In this document: positions 1 to 9,444 of the stretch, piece after piece
How the letters are laid out: every line of letters starts with the position of its first letter
How positions within the stretch are numbered: position 1 is the stretch's first letter
NCBI GenBank assembly: GCA_016787805.1
Contig: JAEUTY010000006.1
Coordinates: 19,791-83,790 of the forward strand
From: Flavobacterium sp.
GTDB lineage: Bacteria > Bacteroidota > Bacteroidia > Flavobacteriales > Flavobacteriaceae
DNA: 64,000 nucleotides
Direction of reading: 5' to 3'
The notes under the pieces: model-generated
The model's database searches: none
Told to the model about the DNA's origin: nothing
The model's input: only the letters and a program-made list of their open reading frames with translations
Program-made: the position numbers and the translations under genes

Positions 1-1
1 G

Positions 2-613
2 CCAGTAAAAGAAATGGGAAAAGAAGTTTATTTTAAAAATATTACTCCTGAACAAAAAGCAATACTAGAAACTAGTTCAAATAAAAAAGTGAGTTTAATT
101 AATACTGAACTTTTTCAATCGGTAAATCCGGGTTGGGTAATAATTTTGACACCTTTGATTGTTTTCTTTTTTGCGTTTATGCGTAGAAAAGGAAAGGAAC
201 CAACAACTCCTTCAAAAATCGTATTGGGATTATTTATTTCAGCTTTGTCATGTTTGGTAATGGTTGCAGCAGTTTATGCCAGTCAAAATGGAACAGTAAA
301 AGTTTCTCCTTGGTGGTTGGTAGGAACTTATGGCGTAGTCACCATTGGTGAATTATGCCTTTCGCCGATGGGACTTTCAATTGTATCAAAATTAAGCCCG
401 CCACGTTTAACAGCTTTAATGATGGGTGGGTTTTTCCTATCCATTTCAATCGGAAATAAACTATCGGGCGTTTTAGCAAGCATGTGGTACGATTACGAAA
501 ATAAAGCCAATTTCTTCATCGTAAATATTGTCCTTTTACTAATAGCAACCTTATTAGGATTGTCAATATTGAAAAAATTAAATGCAGTAATGAAAGAAAA
601 AGGAATTAATTAA
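2..613 (+). CDS. POT-family peptide transporter, C-terminal part (partial)
   Basis: This is the C-terminal part of a proton-coupled oligopeptide transporter of the major facilitator superfamily, which would import di- and tripeptides across the inner membrane. The frame is open from base 2 with no start, so the gene begins upstream of the window; the ATG at 14 is internal. About five hydrophobic segments are visible. The stretch GELCLSPMGLSIVSKLSP closely matches the same region of the next gene (GELCLSPIGLSIMTKLAP), so the two are paralogues. The stop at 611-613 is 5 bases before the next ATG, so they are probably cotranscribed. The family call rests on this paralogy and the membrane pattern. 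Confidence 0.85.
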   Translation, partial: PVKEMGKEVYFKNITPEQKAILETSSNKKVSLINTELFQSVNPGWVIILTPLIVFFFAFMRRKGKEPTTPSKIVLGLFISALSCLVMVAAVYASQNGTVKVSPWWLVGTYGVVTIGELCLSPMGLSIVSKLSPPRLTALMMGGFFLSISIGNKLSGVLASMWYDYENKANFFIVNIVLLLIATLLGLSILKKLNAVMKEKGIN

Positions 614-618
614 TTACT

Positions 619-2100
619 ATGGAAAAAAATCTAACCATCGAACAGATTCAAAATTTTGAAGGTAAATATCCAAAACAATTGTGGTATTTGTTTTTCAGTG
701 AAATTTGGGAACGTTTTTGCTTCTACGGAATGCGAGGTATGCTTACTTTTTTCATGGTTGATCAATTATTGATGAACGAAAAAGTAGCGAATTTACAATA
801 CGGTGCCACTCAGGCGTTTGTATACGCTTTCACTTTTATTGGTGGCTTATTTGCTGATAAAATTTTGGGTTACCGAAAATCACTCTTTTGGGGAGGAATC
901 ATGATGATTGTAGGAAGTATAATTTTAGCAATCAATCCACAACAATTCTTCTTCCTCGGAATTTCATTTACGGTTATTGGAACTGGTTTCTTTAAACCCA
1001 ATATTTCTACCATGGTTGGAACACTATACAAAGCCAGCGACAGCCGAAGAGACGCTGGATTCTCGTTGTTTTATTCCGGAATCAATATTGGTGCACTTTT
1101 AGGCGGATATGCGTGTATTTATTTAGGAAAAAATTATTCCTGGAATTTGGCTTTTGGTTTGGCTGGTATCGTCATGACTATTAGTTTGTTGACGTTTGTT
1201 TTTACACAAAAAAGCATGGCTGATATTGGTGTTTCGCCTTTGCTGAAACTCGATGCTTCTAAACGAAAATTATACGAATATGCCACTTATGTCGGAACAA
1301 TAGTTGCAATTCCTCTTATTATGGCAATGGTTTCCAACCCTGAATATACCGACTATTTTATGTATACAATCGGGCCAATAACTTTGTTGTATTTAGCTTA
1401 TGAAATGCGCAATTTTTCCATTAATGAAAACAAGAAACTTATAGCCGCTATGGTTTTTATAGTGTTTTCCATTTTGTTTTGGGCATTTTTTGAACAAAGT
1501 GGTGGTTCGTTGAGTTTGTTTGCTGCCAACAATTTAAATAATGATATTTTAGGTTTGAAATTAGATCCAAATGGGGTTAATAATGCAGCCAATTCATTAT
1601 TTGTAATCATTTTCGCTCCCATTTTAGGAATTGTTTGGATTTGGATGAGCAACCGAAAATCAGAACCGAACACTGTAGTTAAATTTGGTCTAGGCTTTTT
1701 GTTTTTAGCCTTAGCATTTTACACATTTTACACCACTCGTTTTTTTGCCAATGCTGAAGGATTGACTTCGCTGGAAATATTTACCTTGGCGTATTTTATT
1801 ATTACATTTGGCGAATTGTGTTTGTCTCCAATTGGCCTTTCCATTATGACCAAATTAGCACCAGCCAAATTGCAAGCCGTAATGATGGGAATGTGGTTCT
1901 TGGCTAGCGCTTACGGTCAGTATGTAGCTGGAATTTTAGGAGCTGGAATGGCCAGTGCAGATGAAAATGCATCCAAAACGGAAAAGTTAATAGCATACAC
2001 TGACGGTTACAATCAGTTAGCGATTTATGCTTTAATTGCTGGTTTAGTATTGATTGCGATTTCACCATTAATCAAAAAATTGATGCAAGAAGTAAAGTAA
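619..2100 (+). CDS. POT-family proton-coupled peptide MFS transporter
   Basis: This is a complete 493-aa member of the proton-dependent oligopeptide transporter family, an inner-membrane peptide:proton symporter. The ExxER motif typical of the family is at residues 28-32 (EIWER), just before the first helix, and FYGMRGML follows. Further hydrophobic segments are spread through the protein, including the conserved TGFFKPNISTMVG stretch and the GELCLSPIGLS motif near the C-terminus. Length is normal for bacterial POT proteins. It follows a paralogous transporter by 5 bases. The substrate range cannot be read from the sequence; di- and tripeptides are inferred from the family. Confidence 0.9.
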   Translation: MEKNLTIEQIQNFEGKYPKQLWYLFFSEIWERFCFYGMRGMLTFFMVDQLLMNEKVANLQYGATQAFVYAFTFIGGLFADKILGYRKSLFWGGIMMIVGSIILAINPQQFFFLGISFTVIGTGFFKPNISTMVGTLYKASDSRRDAGFSLFYSGINIGALLGGYACIYLGKNYSWNLAFGLAGIVMTISLLTFVFTQKSMADIGVSPLLKLDASKRKLYEYATYVGTIVAIPLIMAMVSNPEYTDYFMYTIGPITLLYLAYEMRNFSINENKKLIAAMVFIVFSILFWAFFEQSGGSLSLFAANNLNNDILGLKLDPNGVNNAANSLFVIIFAPILGIVWIWMSNRKSEPNTVVKFGLGFLFLALAFYTFYTTRFFANAEGLTSLEIFTLAYFIITFGELCLSPIGLSIMTKLAPAKLQAVMMGMWFLASAYGQYVAGILGAGMASADENASKTEKLIAYTDGYNQLAIYALIAGLVLIAISPLIKKLMQEVK

Positions 2101-2110
2101 CTGACAAATC

Positions 2111-2135
2111 TTGGTACTGTTTTTGTTTATATTTG
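2111..2135 (+). promoter_or_regulatory. Possible Bacteroidota promoter for the thioredoxin-like gene
   Basis: TTG at 2111-2113 and TATATTTG at 2128-2135 match the -33 and -7 elements of the Bacteroidota primary sigma factor. The 14-base gap is a little short. The following start codon is at 2156. Confidence 0.45.
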
Positions 2136-2155
2136 TAAAATAAATTTTAAAAATC

Positions 2156-2689
2156 ATGAAAAAAATATTCATTGCACTTTTATTCGTTTTGGGCTCAATG
2201 TCAATTCAGGCGCAAGATTTGGTTTGGCACAAAGACATGACTAAAGCGATTGAAGTTTCTAAAAAAGAAAATAAACCTTTGTTCTTATTCTTCACGGGAA
2301 GTGATTGGTGCGGTTGGTGTATTCGTTTGCAAAAAGAAGTGTTCAAAACACCTGAATTTGTCGAATGGGCAAGTAAAAGTGTTGTTTTAGTAGAGTTGGA
2401 TTTCCCAAGAAAATCGGCGCAACCTGAAGAAGAAAAACGTCAAAATGCCGAATTACAACAAGTGTTTGCTGTTCGAGGTTATCCAACAGTTCATTTTGTC
2501 AAAGCAGGAGATTTGAATGGTAAAATCAATTTTGAGCAATTGGGTTCTACAGGTTATGTAGCTGGTGGACCAAGCGCTTGGCTAGCTGTTGCAAAACCAA
2601 TGGTAGAACGATTTACTCCTTATCCAGCACAAGCTCCTAAAAAAGTGGAGAAAAAAGAAACCAAAAAGAAGAAATCAAAAAAATCATAA
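2156..2689 (+). CDS. Secreted thioredoxin-family protein (CGWC)
   Basis: This 177-aa protein starts with a signal peptide (MKKIFIALLFVLGSMSIQAQ), so it acts in the periplasm or beyond. A thioredoxin fold follows, with the dithiol site CGWC at Cys52 and Cys55 in the context GSDWCGWCIRLQKEVF and a cis-Pro region GYPTVHFV. This is the thioredoxin_7/DUF255-like group common in Bacteroidota, expected to reduce or isomerise disulfides in exported proteins. The last 20 residues are a lysine-rich tail. Its stop overlaps the stop of the convergent comEC gene by 6 bases. Its partner protein is unknown. Confidence 0.85.
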   Translation: MKKIFIALLFVLGSMSIQAQDLVWHKDMTKAIEVSKKENKPLFLFFTGSDWCGWCIRLQKEVFKTPEFVEWASKSVVLVELDFPRKSAQPEEEKRQNAELQQVFAVRGYPTVHFVKAGDLNGKINFEQLGSTGYVAGGPSAWLAVAKPMVERFTPYPAQAPKKVEKKETKKKKSKKS

Positions 2690-4699
2690 CTTATAAAATC
2701 CCTTTTCTGACGTATCGTGAAAAGGGATTTTTTCTTTTTCACAAGTGGCTTTCCAAAGTTTTTTATAACTACTATAGTTTGAAGCATCAACTACAATTTG
2801 CTTTGGTTGGCATTGTTCAATTACTCTTTTCAAATTCACTTTTGGCGATTGGGTCAAGATTAAAACATCGGGCTTGATTAGTTTTAAATAGATTCCAGAA
2901 CTATCAATAAGGGCAATTTTTTTGCCTTTAAAATGATACAAATTAGATACTAAATTGATTTTTTCTACTTCACAAAAATTGCCAACTAAATACGATTGTA
3001 ATGACCAATTGTTATGAAGTTTTAGATCTTTTTCACTGGTAAAAACAATTACTTCAGAAGCATTTCTTTCGGTAATTAGACTTTGGTTCTTTTGGTTGAA
3101 AACAATGAATTCTTCTTCGGTTTGAACGCCATATTTTGAATAAAGACTTCCCAACTGAAAAATTAGCACACTAATTAAAGCAACGACCAAATTGCGATAA
3201 TTCGGTTTCTTCATCCAAATAAAGATAGAGATAATCATCAAATAACTGGTTGACATCATTAGTGAATCCATTGGAATATCTTTAAAAATAAAACCTTCAA
3301 ATGAAGCCACCCAACTAATAATCGAATTCAATAATTGTATGCTTTTTTCCAAAAGTTGTGTCAAAAATAATGGAACGTAATCCAATCCAGCCAAAATCAC
3401 AACCACTAAAGCGATGGCCAAAATGATACTTAACATTGGAAGAATAATAAGATTGGTTACAAAAAATAATCCCGGAAATTGATGAAAATAGTAAATGCTT
3501 AGTGGTAAAGTACCGATTTGTGCGGCAAAGGAAACCGTGATAATTTCCCAAAAATAATTGACGATTTTGTATTTTGGAGTCCAAACGGAAGCAAATAAAG
3601 GTTGCAACCAAACAATAAAAAACAATGCTAAATAACTCAATTGAAATCCGACATCGAATAGGAAAGATGGACGAAAGAGTAAAATTAAAAACATAGAAAC
3701 TAGCAGCGAATGGTAAATATTGACGCTTCGTTTTAAAAATAGTCCAATCGCGACAAAACTAAACATCGTTACAGAACGAACAACGGAAGGAGCTAAACCC
3801 GCAATAATACCGAAAGACCACAATGCAAGTAAAGTGATTGTCAATTTGAAAATTAATCCTCTTTTATTGTTGGAAATTGGTTTTAGTAAAGTGACGATGA
3901 ATAAAAGAATAAAACCCACATGCAATCCTGAAACCGACAAAATGTGAATCGCTCCAGCATATTGATAATCGAGCAAAACTTCTTTGGATATGTCTTGTTG
4001 TTGGCCTAAAATCAAAGCAATAACAATACTTAACTCTTCCTTTTTAAAATGTCTTTTTTCGAGGTTGCGGATAATAGTATTTCTGATTTTGGAACCATAA
4101 TACTGAATTCCTTTTGAAGATTTCGAGCTGATATAAATCGATTTATAATCAGTGTAAACTTGCGCATAAATTTGTTGGTTTTCCAAGTATTTACCATAAT
4201 CAAACTGATTCGGATTGATTGGATTTCGGTTCAAATAGAACTCCGTCTTTAAACCAATAACAGTTCCGTTTTCCAATTTTTCATTGGTTTTGTCTTTTGC
4301 AAAATTAACAATGACTTTGCCGCAACTTTCTTTTTCATTAATTGATAGAATATGGCCAATATAGCGCGAGTTTTTTGTTGAACTTTTCATTCGTTCACCC
4401 AGTTGAATTTCGCTGACAAATAAACTATCTTCCTTTGTTAGATGAAGAAAATGATTGGATTGGTTGGGTTCGAAGTGAATTGAAGTAATCCAAAAACCCA
4501 AGGCAATTGAAGTGGTAATAACAGCAAAAGCAAATCCTCTCGATTTTTTGATTACGAATTGAAAAACAATCAAAAGCGCAATAGAAATAGAAAGAAATAA
4601 AGTGGACAAAAAAAGTGAGATGGGCAGAAAATGAGTGTAAGTTAAACCCAAACAAAACGCGATAGAAATTTTCGCTAACGGAAATTGCATTACTTTCAT
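2684..4699 (-). CDS. comEC: ComEC/Rec2-family DNA-uptake channel protein
   Basis: This 671-aa polytopic membrane protein belongs to the ComEC/Rec2 family, which forms the inner-membrane channel for single-stranded DNA in natural transformation. The N-terminus has hydrophobic segments followed by a soluble OB-like domain (DUF4131 region, about residues 90-180). The competence core follows, with the hallmark HILSVSGLHVGFIL and many membrane helices up to about residue 520. The C-terminal soluble part corresponds to the metallo-beta-lactamase-like domain of longer ComEC proteins, but no HxHxDH metal motif is visible. It lies 91 bases after lpxB on the same strand. ATG 4699 is chosen; ATG 4690 is an alternative. 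Confidence 0.85.
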   Translation of the reverse strand: MKVMQFPLAKISIAFCLGLTYTHFLPISLFLSTLFLSISIALLIVFQFVIKKSRGFAFAVITTSIALGFWITSIHFEPNQSNHFLHLTKEDSLFVSEIQLGERMKSSTKNSRYIGHILSINEKESCGKVIVNFAKDKTNEKLENGTVIGLKTEFYLNRNPINPNQFDYGKYLENQQIYAQVYTDYKSIYISSKSSKGIQYYGSKIRNTIIRNLEKRHFKKEELSIVIALILGQQQDISKEVLLDYQYAGAIHILSVSGLHVGFILLFIVTLLKPISNNKRGLIFKLTITLLALWSFGIIAGLAPSVVRSVTMFSFVAIGLFLKRSVNIYHSLLVSMFLILLFRPSFLFDVGFQLSYLALFFIVWLQPLFASVWTPKYKIVNYFWEIITVSFAAQIGTLPLSIYYFHQFPGLFFVTNLIILPMLSIILAIALVVVILAGLDYVPLFLTQLLEKSIQLLNSIISWVASFEGFIFKDIPMDSLMMSTSYLMIISIFIWMKKPNYRNLVVALISVLIFQLGSLYSKYGVQTEEEFIVFNQKNQSLITERNASEVIVFTSEKDLKLHNNWSLQSYLVGNFCEVEKINLVSNLYHFKGKKIALIDSSGIYLKLIKPDVLILTQSPKVNLKRVIEQCQPKQIVVDASNYSSYKKLWKATCEKEKIPFHDTSEKGFYKL
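2695..2734 (+). terminator. Intrinsic terminator of the thioredoxin gene, inside the comEC 3' end
   Basis: AAAATCCCTTTTC (2695-2707) pairs with GAAAAGGGATTTT (2719-2731) and is followed by a T run. The hairpin lies inside the last codons of the convergent comEC gene, so it serves as terminator on one strand and coding DNA on the other. Confidence 0.75.
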
Positions 4700-4790
4700 A
4701 ACGTGGCAGATACTAAATTAAATGGCTTATAATGATAATGTCAACAGTGAAATTGACTTTGATAAAGGTAAAAATTTATTTTATATCGAA

Positions 4791-5903
4791 TTACTTATTT
4801 TTCACAATAAGTTGAGCAGTTTTTTTGCTAGCTCCAATTCCGCCTAATTTTTGCTCCAACAAATGGTATTTCTGAATCAAATTGGAACGGTAATTTTCAT
4901 CCAAAAGTTTGGTTAATTCTTCTTTGACTCTTTTTTTAGAGCAATCATCTTGAATGAGTTCGGTGACAATTTCTTCATCCATAATCAAATTTACCAACGA
5001 AATGTATTTCAACGTAATAATGCGTTTGGCAATTTGATACGAAACCCAACTTCCTTTGTAACAAACCACTTCGGGCACTTTGAACAGTGCGGTTTCTAAA
5101 GTTGCAGTTCCCGAAGTAACAAGTGCAGCATGTGCCACATCGAGTAATTTGTAGGTTTGATTTTGGATAAGAGTAACTTTTTTGTCTCCAATTATCGAAT
5201 GATAAAAGGAAGCTTCTTGACTTGGTGCGCCCGCAACAACAAATTGATAATCAGGAAAATCATCAACAATACTCAACATTACCGAGAGCATTTTAGTTAT
5301 TTCTTGCTTGCGACTTCCAGGTAAAACCGCAATAATTGGTTTTTGGTTATCTAATTTGAATTCGTTACAAAAATCGTCCAACGTTGTCTTTTTTCGATTC
5401 GAAATAGCGTCAATCAGCGGATGACCGACGAACTCAACTGGAAAGTGATGTTTTTTCTCGTAAAAATCTTTTTCAAAAGGAAGAATCACATACAATTGAT
5501 CAAAATCGCGTTTGACTGCTTTGATGCGGTTTTCTTTCCATGCCCAAATTTGTGGAGAAATATAATAATGCGTGCGGATTCCTTTTTCTTTCGCCCATTT
5601 TGCAATACGCATATTGAATCCAGGATAATCAATAAAGACAAGTACATCGGGCTGAAATTGCTCAATATCTTGCTTGCAAAACGTGATGTTGCTCAGAATT
5701 GTTTTTAAATTTAGTACTACTTCAGCAAAACCCATAAAAGCCAATTCGCGGTAATGCTTCACCAAAGTTCCGCCTACACTTTGCATTAAATCTCCACCCC
5801 AAAACCGAATATCAGCCTGTGGATCTTCTTCGTACAAAGCTTTCATCAAATTCGAACCGTGTAAATCGCCCGAGGCTTCTCCTGCTATGATGTAGTATTT
5901 CAT
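4791..5903 (-). CDS. lpxB: Lipid-A-disaccharide synthase
   Basis: LpxB joins UDP-2,3-diacylglucosamine and 2,3-diacylglucosamine 1-phosphate to make the lipid A disaccharide at the inner face of the cytoplasmic membrane. The 370-aa protein has the family start MKYYIIAGEASGDLHGSNLM, the segment FWGGDLMQSVGG, a central IDYPGFNMRIAKWAKEKG and YYISPQIWAWKENR, and the donor-site LPGSRKQEI followed by VTSGTATLETALF. These are characteristic of glycosyltransferase family 19. Length is normal. It begins directly after the stop of the small membrane gene (no gap), in a surE-orf-lpxB unit on the minus strand. Confidence 0.95.
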   Translation of the reverse strand: MKYYIIAGEASGDLHGSNLMKALYEEDPQADIRFWGGDLMQSVGGTLVKHYRELAFMGFAEVVLNLKTILSNITFCKQDIEQFQPDVLVFIDYPGFNMRIAKWAKEKGIRTHYYISPQIWAWKENRIKAVKRDFDQLYVILPFEKDFYEKKHHFPVEFVGHPLIDAISNRKKTTLDDFCNEFKLDNQKPIIAVLPGSRKQEITKMLSVMLSIVDDFPDYQFVVAGAPSQEASFYHSIIGDKKVTLIQNQTYKLLDVAHAALVTSGTATLETALFKVPEVVCYKGSWVSYQIAKRIITLKYISLVNLIMDEEIVTELIQDDCSKKRVKEELTKLLDENYRSNLIQKYHLLEQKLGGIGASKKTAQLIVKNK

Positions 5904-6176
5904 TTAGATAAAAAAAGTAAGAATCAATAATACTATAATGGAAGCCAAAACACCTTTGGCCCAATCGTCTTTTTTGTTGTAAAATAAATAAAGAAAAAGT
6001 GCCACCGTCAATAGTGAGCCAAGTGTTATTACTTTTCCAACTAATCCATTCCCATTTAAAATAGCGAAATCCCTCAACAGATTGAATTCTGTGAAAGCAA
6101 CTACATATAAATACGTTCCGATAAAGGCTAGAACTAAGCCTAAAATAAATCCAAAAATGAGCTCTTTAGTAATCAT
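5904..6176 (-). CDS. Small membrane protein between surE and lpxB
   Basis: This 90-aa protein of unknown function has three hydrophobic segments (about residues 5-25, 48-63 and 74-90), so it is probably an inner-membrane protein. The start is set by coupling: the ATG at 6176-6174 overlaps the surE stop as ATGA, and its own TAA abuts the lpxB ATG with no gap. A TTG nine bases further upstream is possible but less likely. Such tight packing implies translational coupling across all three genes. I do not recognise a named domain. Confidence 0.7.
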   Translation of the reverse strand: MITKELIFGFILGLVLAFIGTYLYVVAFTEFNLLRDFAILNGNGLVGKVITLGSLLTVALFLYLFYNKKDDWAKGVLASIIVLLILTFFI

Positions 6177-6943
6177 AAATCCCAAGTATTTAGTGTTTGA
6201 ATAGCATGATGTGCGGTCAAGTCAAATTGAATCGGAACAATCGAAATATAACCATTAGCCAGCGCCCATTCATCTGTATCTTCGCCTTTGTCTAAATTAA
6301 TAAATTCGCCAGTTAGCCAATAATAATCTTTTCCAACTGGAGTTTGTCGTTTGTCAAAACGTTCTTGCCAAATGGCTTTGGCTTGTCGACAAACTTTTGT
6401 TCCTTTAAATTCTCCTTCTTTAAGCTTCGGGAAATTGACATTCAAAACAACACCTTCTGGTAATTTATTGTTTAGTACTTCTTGAGCAATTTTGTGAACA
6501 GCGTTTTTAACAGGCTCAAAATCGGCATTCCAATTGTAATCCAAAAGTGAAAAACCTATGGATGGAATGCCTTCAATTCCACCTTCAACAGCTGCACTCA
6601 TAGTACCAGAATAAATCACATTAATCGATGAATTAGAACCATGATTGATGCCCGAAACACACAAATCAGGTTTTTGTTTCAAAATTTCGTTTACGGCAAT
6701 TTTCACACAATCAACAGGAGTTCCTGAACAACTGTATTCTTCAACAGTAGCATTTTCTTTCGAGATTTTATTGATATAAAGTGTGTTGTTGATAGTGATG
6801 GCATGTCCCATGGCGCTTTGTGGGCTATCTGGCGCAACCACAACTACTTTTCCTAATTGGCTCATGACATCAATTAACACCCGAATTCCCGGGGCATTAA
6901 TTCCGTCGTCATTCGTGATTAAAATTAAAGGTTTGTTTGGCAT
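6173..6943 (-). CDS. surE: 5'/3'-nucleotidase SurE
   Basis: SurE is a metal-dependent phosphatase acting on nucleoside 5'- and 3'-monophosphates, linked to survival in stationary phase. The 256-aa protein has the metal-binding start ILITNDDGINAPGI with the Asp-Asp pair, then APDSPQSAMGHAIT, the conserved GTPVDCVK and CVSGINHGSNSSINVIYSGT segments, all typical of the family. Length is normal. It is the first gene of the minus-strand run leading to lpxB and comEC and is transcribed divergently from the tail-specific protease gene. Confidence 0.95.
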   Translation of the reverse strand: MPNKPLILITNDDGINAPGIRVLIDVMSQLGKVVVVAPDSPQSAMGHAITINNTLYINKISKENATVEEYSCSGTPVDCVKIAVNEILKQKPDLCVSGINHGSNSSINVIYSGTMSAAVEGGIEGIPSIGFSLLDYNWNADFEPVKNAVHKIAQEVLNNKLPEGVVLNVNFPKLKEGEFKGTKVCRQAKAIWQERFDKRQTPVGKDYYWLTGEFINLDKGEDTDEWALANGYISIVPIQFDLTAHHAIQTLNTWDL

Positions 6944-7015
6944 TTATTGCAATTGTTAACATTTATAGCTGTAACAAAAATACTTAAATTAGTACTTATT
7001 GCTACACATTTTTAA

Positions 7016-7023
7016 TAACTTTG
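7016..7023 (+). promoter_or_regulatory. Possible -7 box for the tail-specific protease gene
   Basis: TAACTTTG matches TAnnTTTG. A TTG at 6999-7001 could be the -33 element, but the 14-base gap is short. The site lies in the 186-base divergent region between surE and the protease, where I see nothing else. Confidence 0.35.
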
Positions 7024-7129
7024 ACTAATGATTAACTAACTGTTGATTTTAGCGCTATAGTTTAACAAAAAATTATACGTTTCAATTTATTTTGGCATAG
7101 TTTTTTATATAATTTAGTTGAAAAATTTA

Positions 7130-9343
7130 ATGAATACAATACTTCAATTTATGAAAAGGAATTATAAAGTGCTTTTGGCTGTATTAGCCATATCTGTTGG
7201 CTTGTGGAGTTTTATTCCCAAAACAAATGTAGAAGATCCAGAAAAAGATAAATTGTTAATTGAGCTTTTGACTTACGTGCTGGAAAAAGGGCATTACCAT
7301 CCTAAAGCATTTGACGATAATTTATCAAAAGGTGTTTATAAAGATTATATTGAAGCATTGGATCCTTCCAAACGTTATTTTTTGCAAGCTGATATTGATG
7401 AATTTGCCAAGTATGAATTGAAAATTGACGATCAGATTTTGAATAAAGATTTGACTTTTTTTGATTTGACTTACAATCGATTGTTGCAACGAATGAAAGA
7501 AAGCAAATCAATTTATGAGGATATTTTAGATGAACCATTTGATTTTACAGTCGCAGAAGAAATCAATACGGATTATGAAAAGTTACCGTATGCCAAAAAC
7601 GAAAAAGAGTTAAAAGAGCGTTGGAGAAAACAACTCAAATTAACAACACTGTCAACTTTGGCGGATAAACTTAAGATGCAAGAAGATCTTAAAAGCGGAG
7701 TTGCTTTAGATGATAAAAAGAAAAAAACCGACAAATCTCTTGAGGATATAAAAGACAAAACCTACGAACAACTTGAAAAAGAAGCACGTGAAAGTAACTT
7801 AAAATCACTAAACGAGTATTTTGGTTTCATTAAAGATTTAGAGCGTAAAGATTGGTTTTCTGTTTACATCAATGCTTTAACAGCACGTTTTGATCCTCAT
7901 ACTTCTTATTTTGCTCCTGACGAAAAAGAACGTTTCGATGTAAGTATGAGCGGAAAATTGGAAGGAATTGGCGCTCGTTTGCAAAAGAAAAACGATTATA
8001 CTGAAATTACAGAGTTAATCTTAGGCGGACCAGCATGGAGAGGAAAAGAATTAGAGGCTGGAGATATCGTTCTAAAAGTGGCACAAGCTGATGGCGAACC
8101 CATTGAAGTGGTTGGAATGCGTTTGGATGATGTAGTGAAAAAAATCAAAGGACCAAAAGGAACTGAAGTTCGTTTGACAGTGAAAAAAACCGATGGAACA
8201 ATCAAAGTAATTTCTATCATTAGAGATGAGGTAGAAATTGAAGAAACGTATGCTAAATCGTGTATCATCAATAGAGATGGTGTAAAATACGGAATCATTT
8301 ACTTGCCAAAATTTTACATTGATTTTGAAAATAAAGACAGCCGTGATGCTGGAAAAGATGTAGCTATTGAAGTAGAACGTTTGAAAAAAGAAGGCGTTCA
8401 AGGCATCATCATGGATGTGAGAGACAATGGTGGAGGTTCTTTGAAAACAGTGGTTGATATTGCTGGGTTATTCATAGAGCAAGGACCAATTGTGCAAGTG
8501 CAATCAGCAGCAGGAAAAAAAGAAGTATTGTCAGACCGCGATCCAAAAATTCAATGGGACGGACCATTAGTAATTATGCAAAATAGTTTCTCTGCCTCTG
8601 CTTCCGAAATCTTAGCAGCTGCAATGCAAGATTATAAAAGAGCCATAATTATTGGTAGCAAACAGTCTTATGGAAAAGGAACGGTTCAAAATGTAATCGA
8701 TTTAAATCAGTTTGTACGTGGTAGTGAATATGGCGATTTGGGAGCATTAAAAACAACTACTCAAAAATTTTATAGAATAAACGGAGGATCAACACAGCTA
8801 GAGGGTGTTAGCAGTGATATTGTAATGCCAGATCAGTACAGTTATTTGAAAATGGGCGAAAGAGATGTTGAAAATGCGATGCCTTGGGACAAGATAGATC
8901 CTGCGAATTACCAAAAATGGAATAAGCTGGATAACTTTGAAAATGCGGTAGCTAATAGTAAAATCCGTATCGAAAACAATCCGCAGTTCAAATTAATTGA
9001 TGAATATGCAAAATGGAGCGATAGCCGTAGGGATATAAATGTATACAGTTTGCAACTTCAAAAATTTAGAGAAGAGCAAAGAAAATTGGACGAGGCTAAC
9101 AAAAAGTTCAAATCATTAAAAGATTATACCAATCAATTGCCTTTTGCAACGTTAGATTATGAAAAAGAATTGCTTAAAAACAATACTACATTAAAAGAGA
9201 AAAGAGAAGATTGGTTCAAAACATTGTCTAACGATATTTATGTTGAAGAAGCCATAAAAGTTTTAGATGATTTACAACCTAATGGAGGCATTAAAAAAGG
9301 ATTGTCGTCTAAAGACAAAAAGGAAAAACTTATTAAATCGTAA
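7130..9343 (+). CDS. Tail-specific (C-terminal processing) serine protease, S41 family
   Basis: This is a Prc/Tsp-type periplasmic protease that degrades or trims proteins from their C-termini. The protein is 737 aa from the ATG at 7130. It has an N-terminal membrane segment (about residues 12-30), an N-terminal helical region, a PDZ domain around GKLEGIGARL..LGGPAWRGKELEAGD, and the S41 catalytic core with VRDNGGGSLKT, the serine motif FSASASEILAAAMQDY and the lysine in SYGKGTVQ. A C-terminal helical domain follows. Length is close to Escherichia coli Prc. An upstream TTG at 7118 in frame seems less likely than ATG 7130; ATG 7151 is also possible. It stands alone and ends in a clear terminator. 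Confidence 0.92.
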   Translation: MNTILQFMKRNYKVLLAVLAISVGLWSFIPKTNVEDPEKDKLLIELLTYVLEKGHYHPKAFDDNLSKGVYKDYIEALDPSKRYFLQADIDEFAKYELKIDDQILNKDLTFFDLTYNRLLQRMKESKSIYEDILDEPFDFTVAEEINTDYEKLPYAKNEKELKERWRKQLKLTTLSTLADKLKMQEDLKSGVALDDKKKKTDKSLEDIKDKTYEQLEKEARESNLKSLNEYFGFIKDLERKDWFSVYINALTARFDPHTSYFAPDEKERFDVSMSGKLEGIGARLQKKNDYTEITELILGGPAWRGKELEAGDIVLKVAQADGEPIEVVGMRLDDVVKKIKGPKGTEVRLTVKKTDGTIKVISIIRDEVEIEETYAKSCIINRDGVKYGIIYLPKFYIDFENKDSRDAGKDVAIEVERLKKEGVQGIIMDVRDNGGGSLKTVVDIAGLFIEQGPIVQVQSAAGKKEVLSDRDPKIQWDGPLVIMQNSFSASASEILAAAMQDYKRAIIIGSKQSYGKGTVQNVIDLNQFVRGSEYGDLGALKTTTQKFYRINGGSTQLEGVSSDIVMPDQYSYLKMGERDVENAMPWDKIDPANYQKWNKLDNFENAVANSKIRIENNPQFKLIDEYAKWSDSRRDINVYSLQLQKFREEQRKLDEANKKFKSLKDYTNQLPFATLDYEKELLKNNTTLKEKREDWFKTLSNDIYVEEAIKVLDDLQPNGGIKKGLSSKDKKEKLIKS

Positions 9344-9373
9344 TAGTAAATAGATTCTTTCATGAATCTCCTG

Positions 9374-9403
9374 AAAAGCTCTACAAATTTGTGGGGCTTT
9401 TTT
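9374..9403 (+). terminator. Intrinsic terminator of the protease gene
   Basis: AAAAGCTCTACAAA pairs with TTTGTGGGGCTTTT (two G.T pairs), followed by more T. It separates the protease from the glycosidase operon. Confidence 0.75.
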
Positions 9404-9444
9404 ATTGCTTTTTATGTAAATTTAGCCATTGTAAATTTTTATTC

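Noticed and set aside
14-613. Complete 199-aa transporter starting at 14
   Set aside because: The frame is open to the window edge and the protein matches only the C-terminal part of its 493-aa paralogue.
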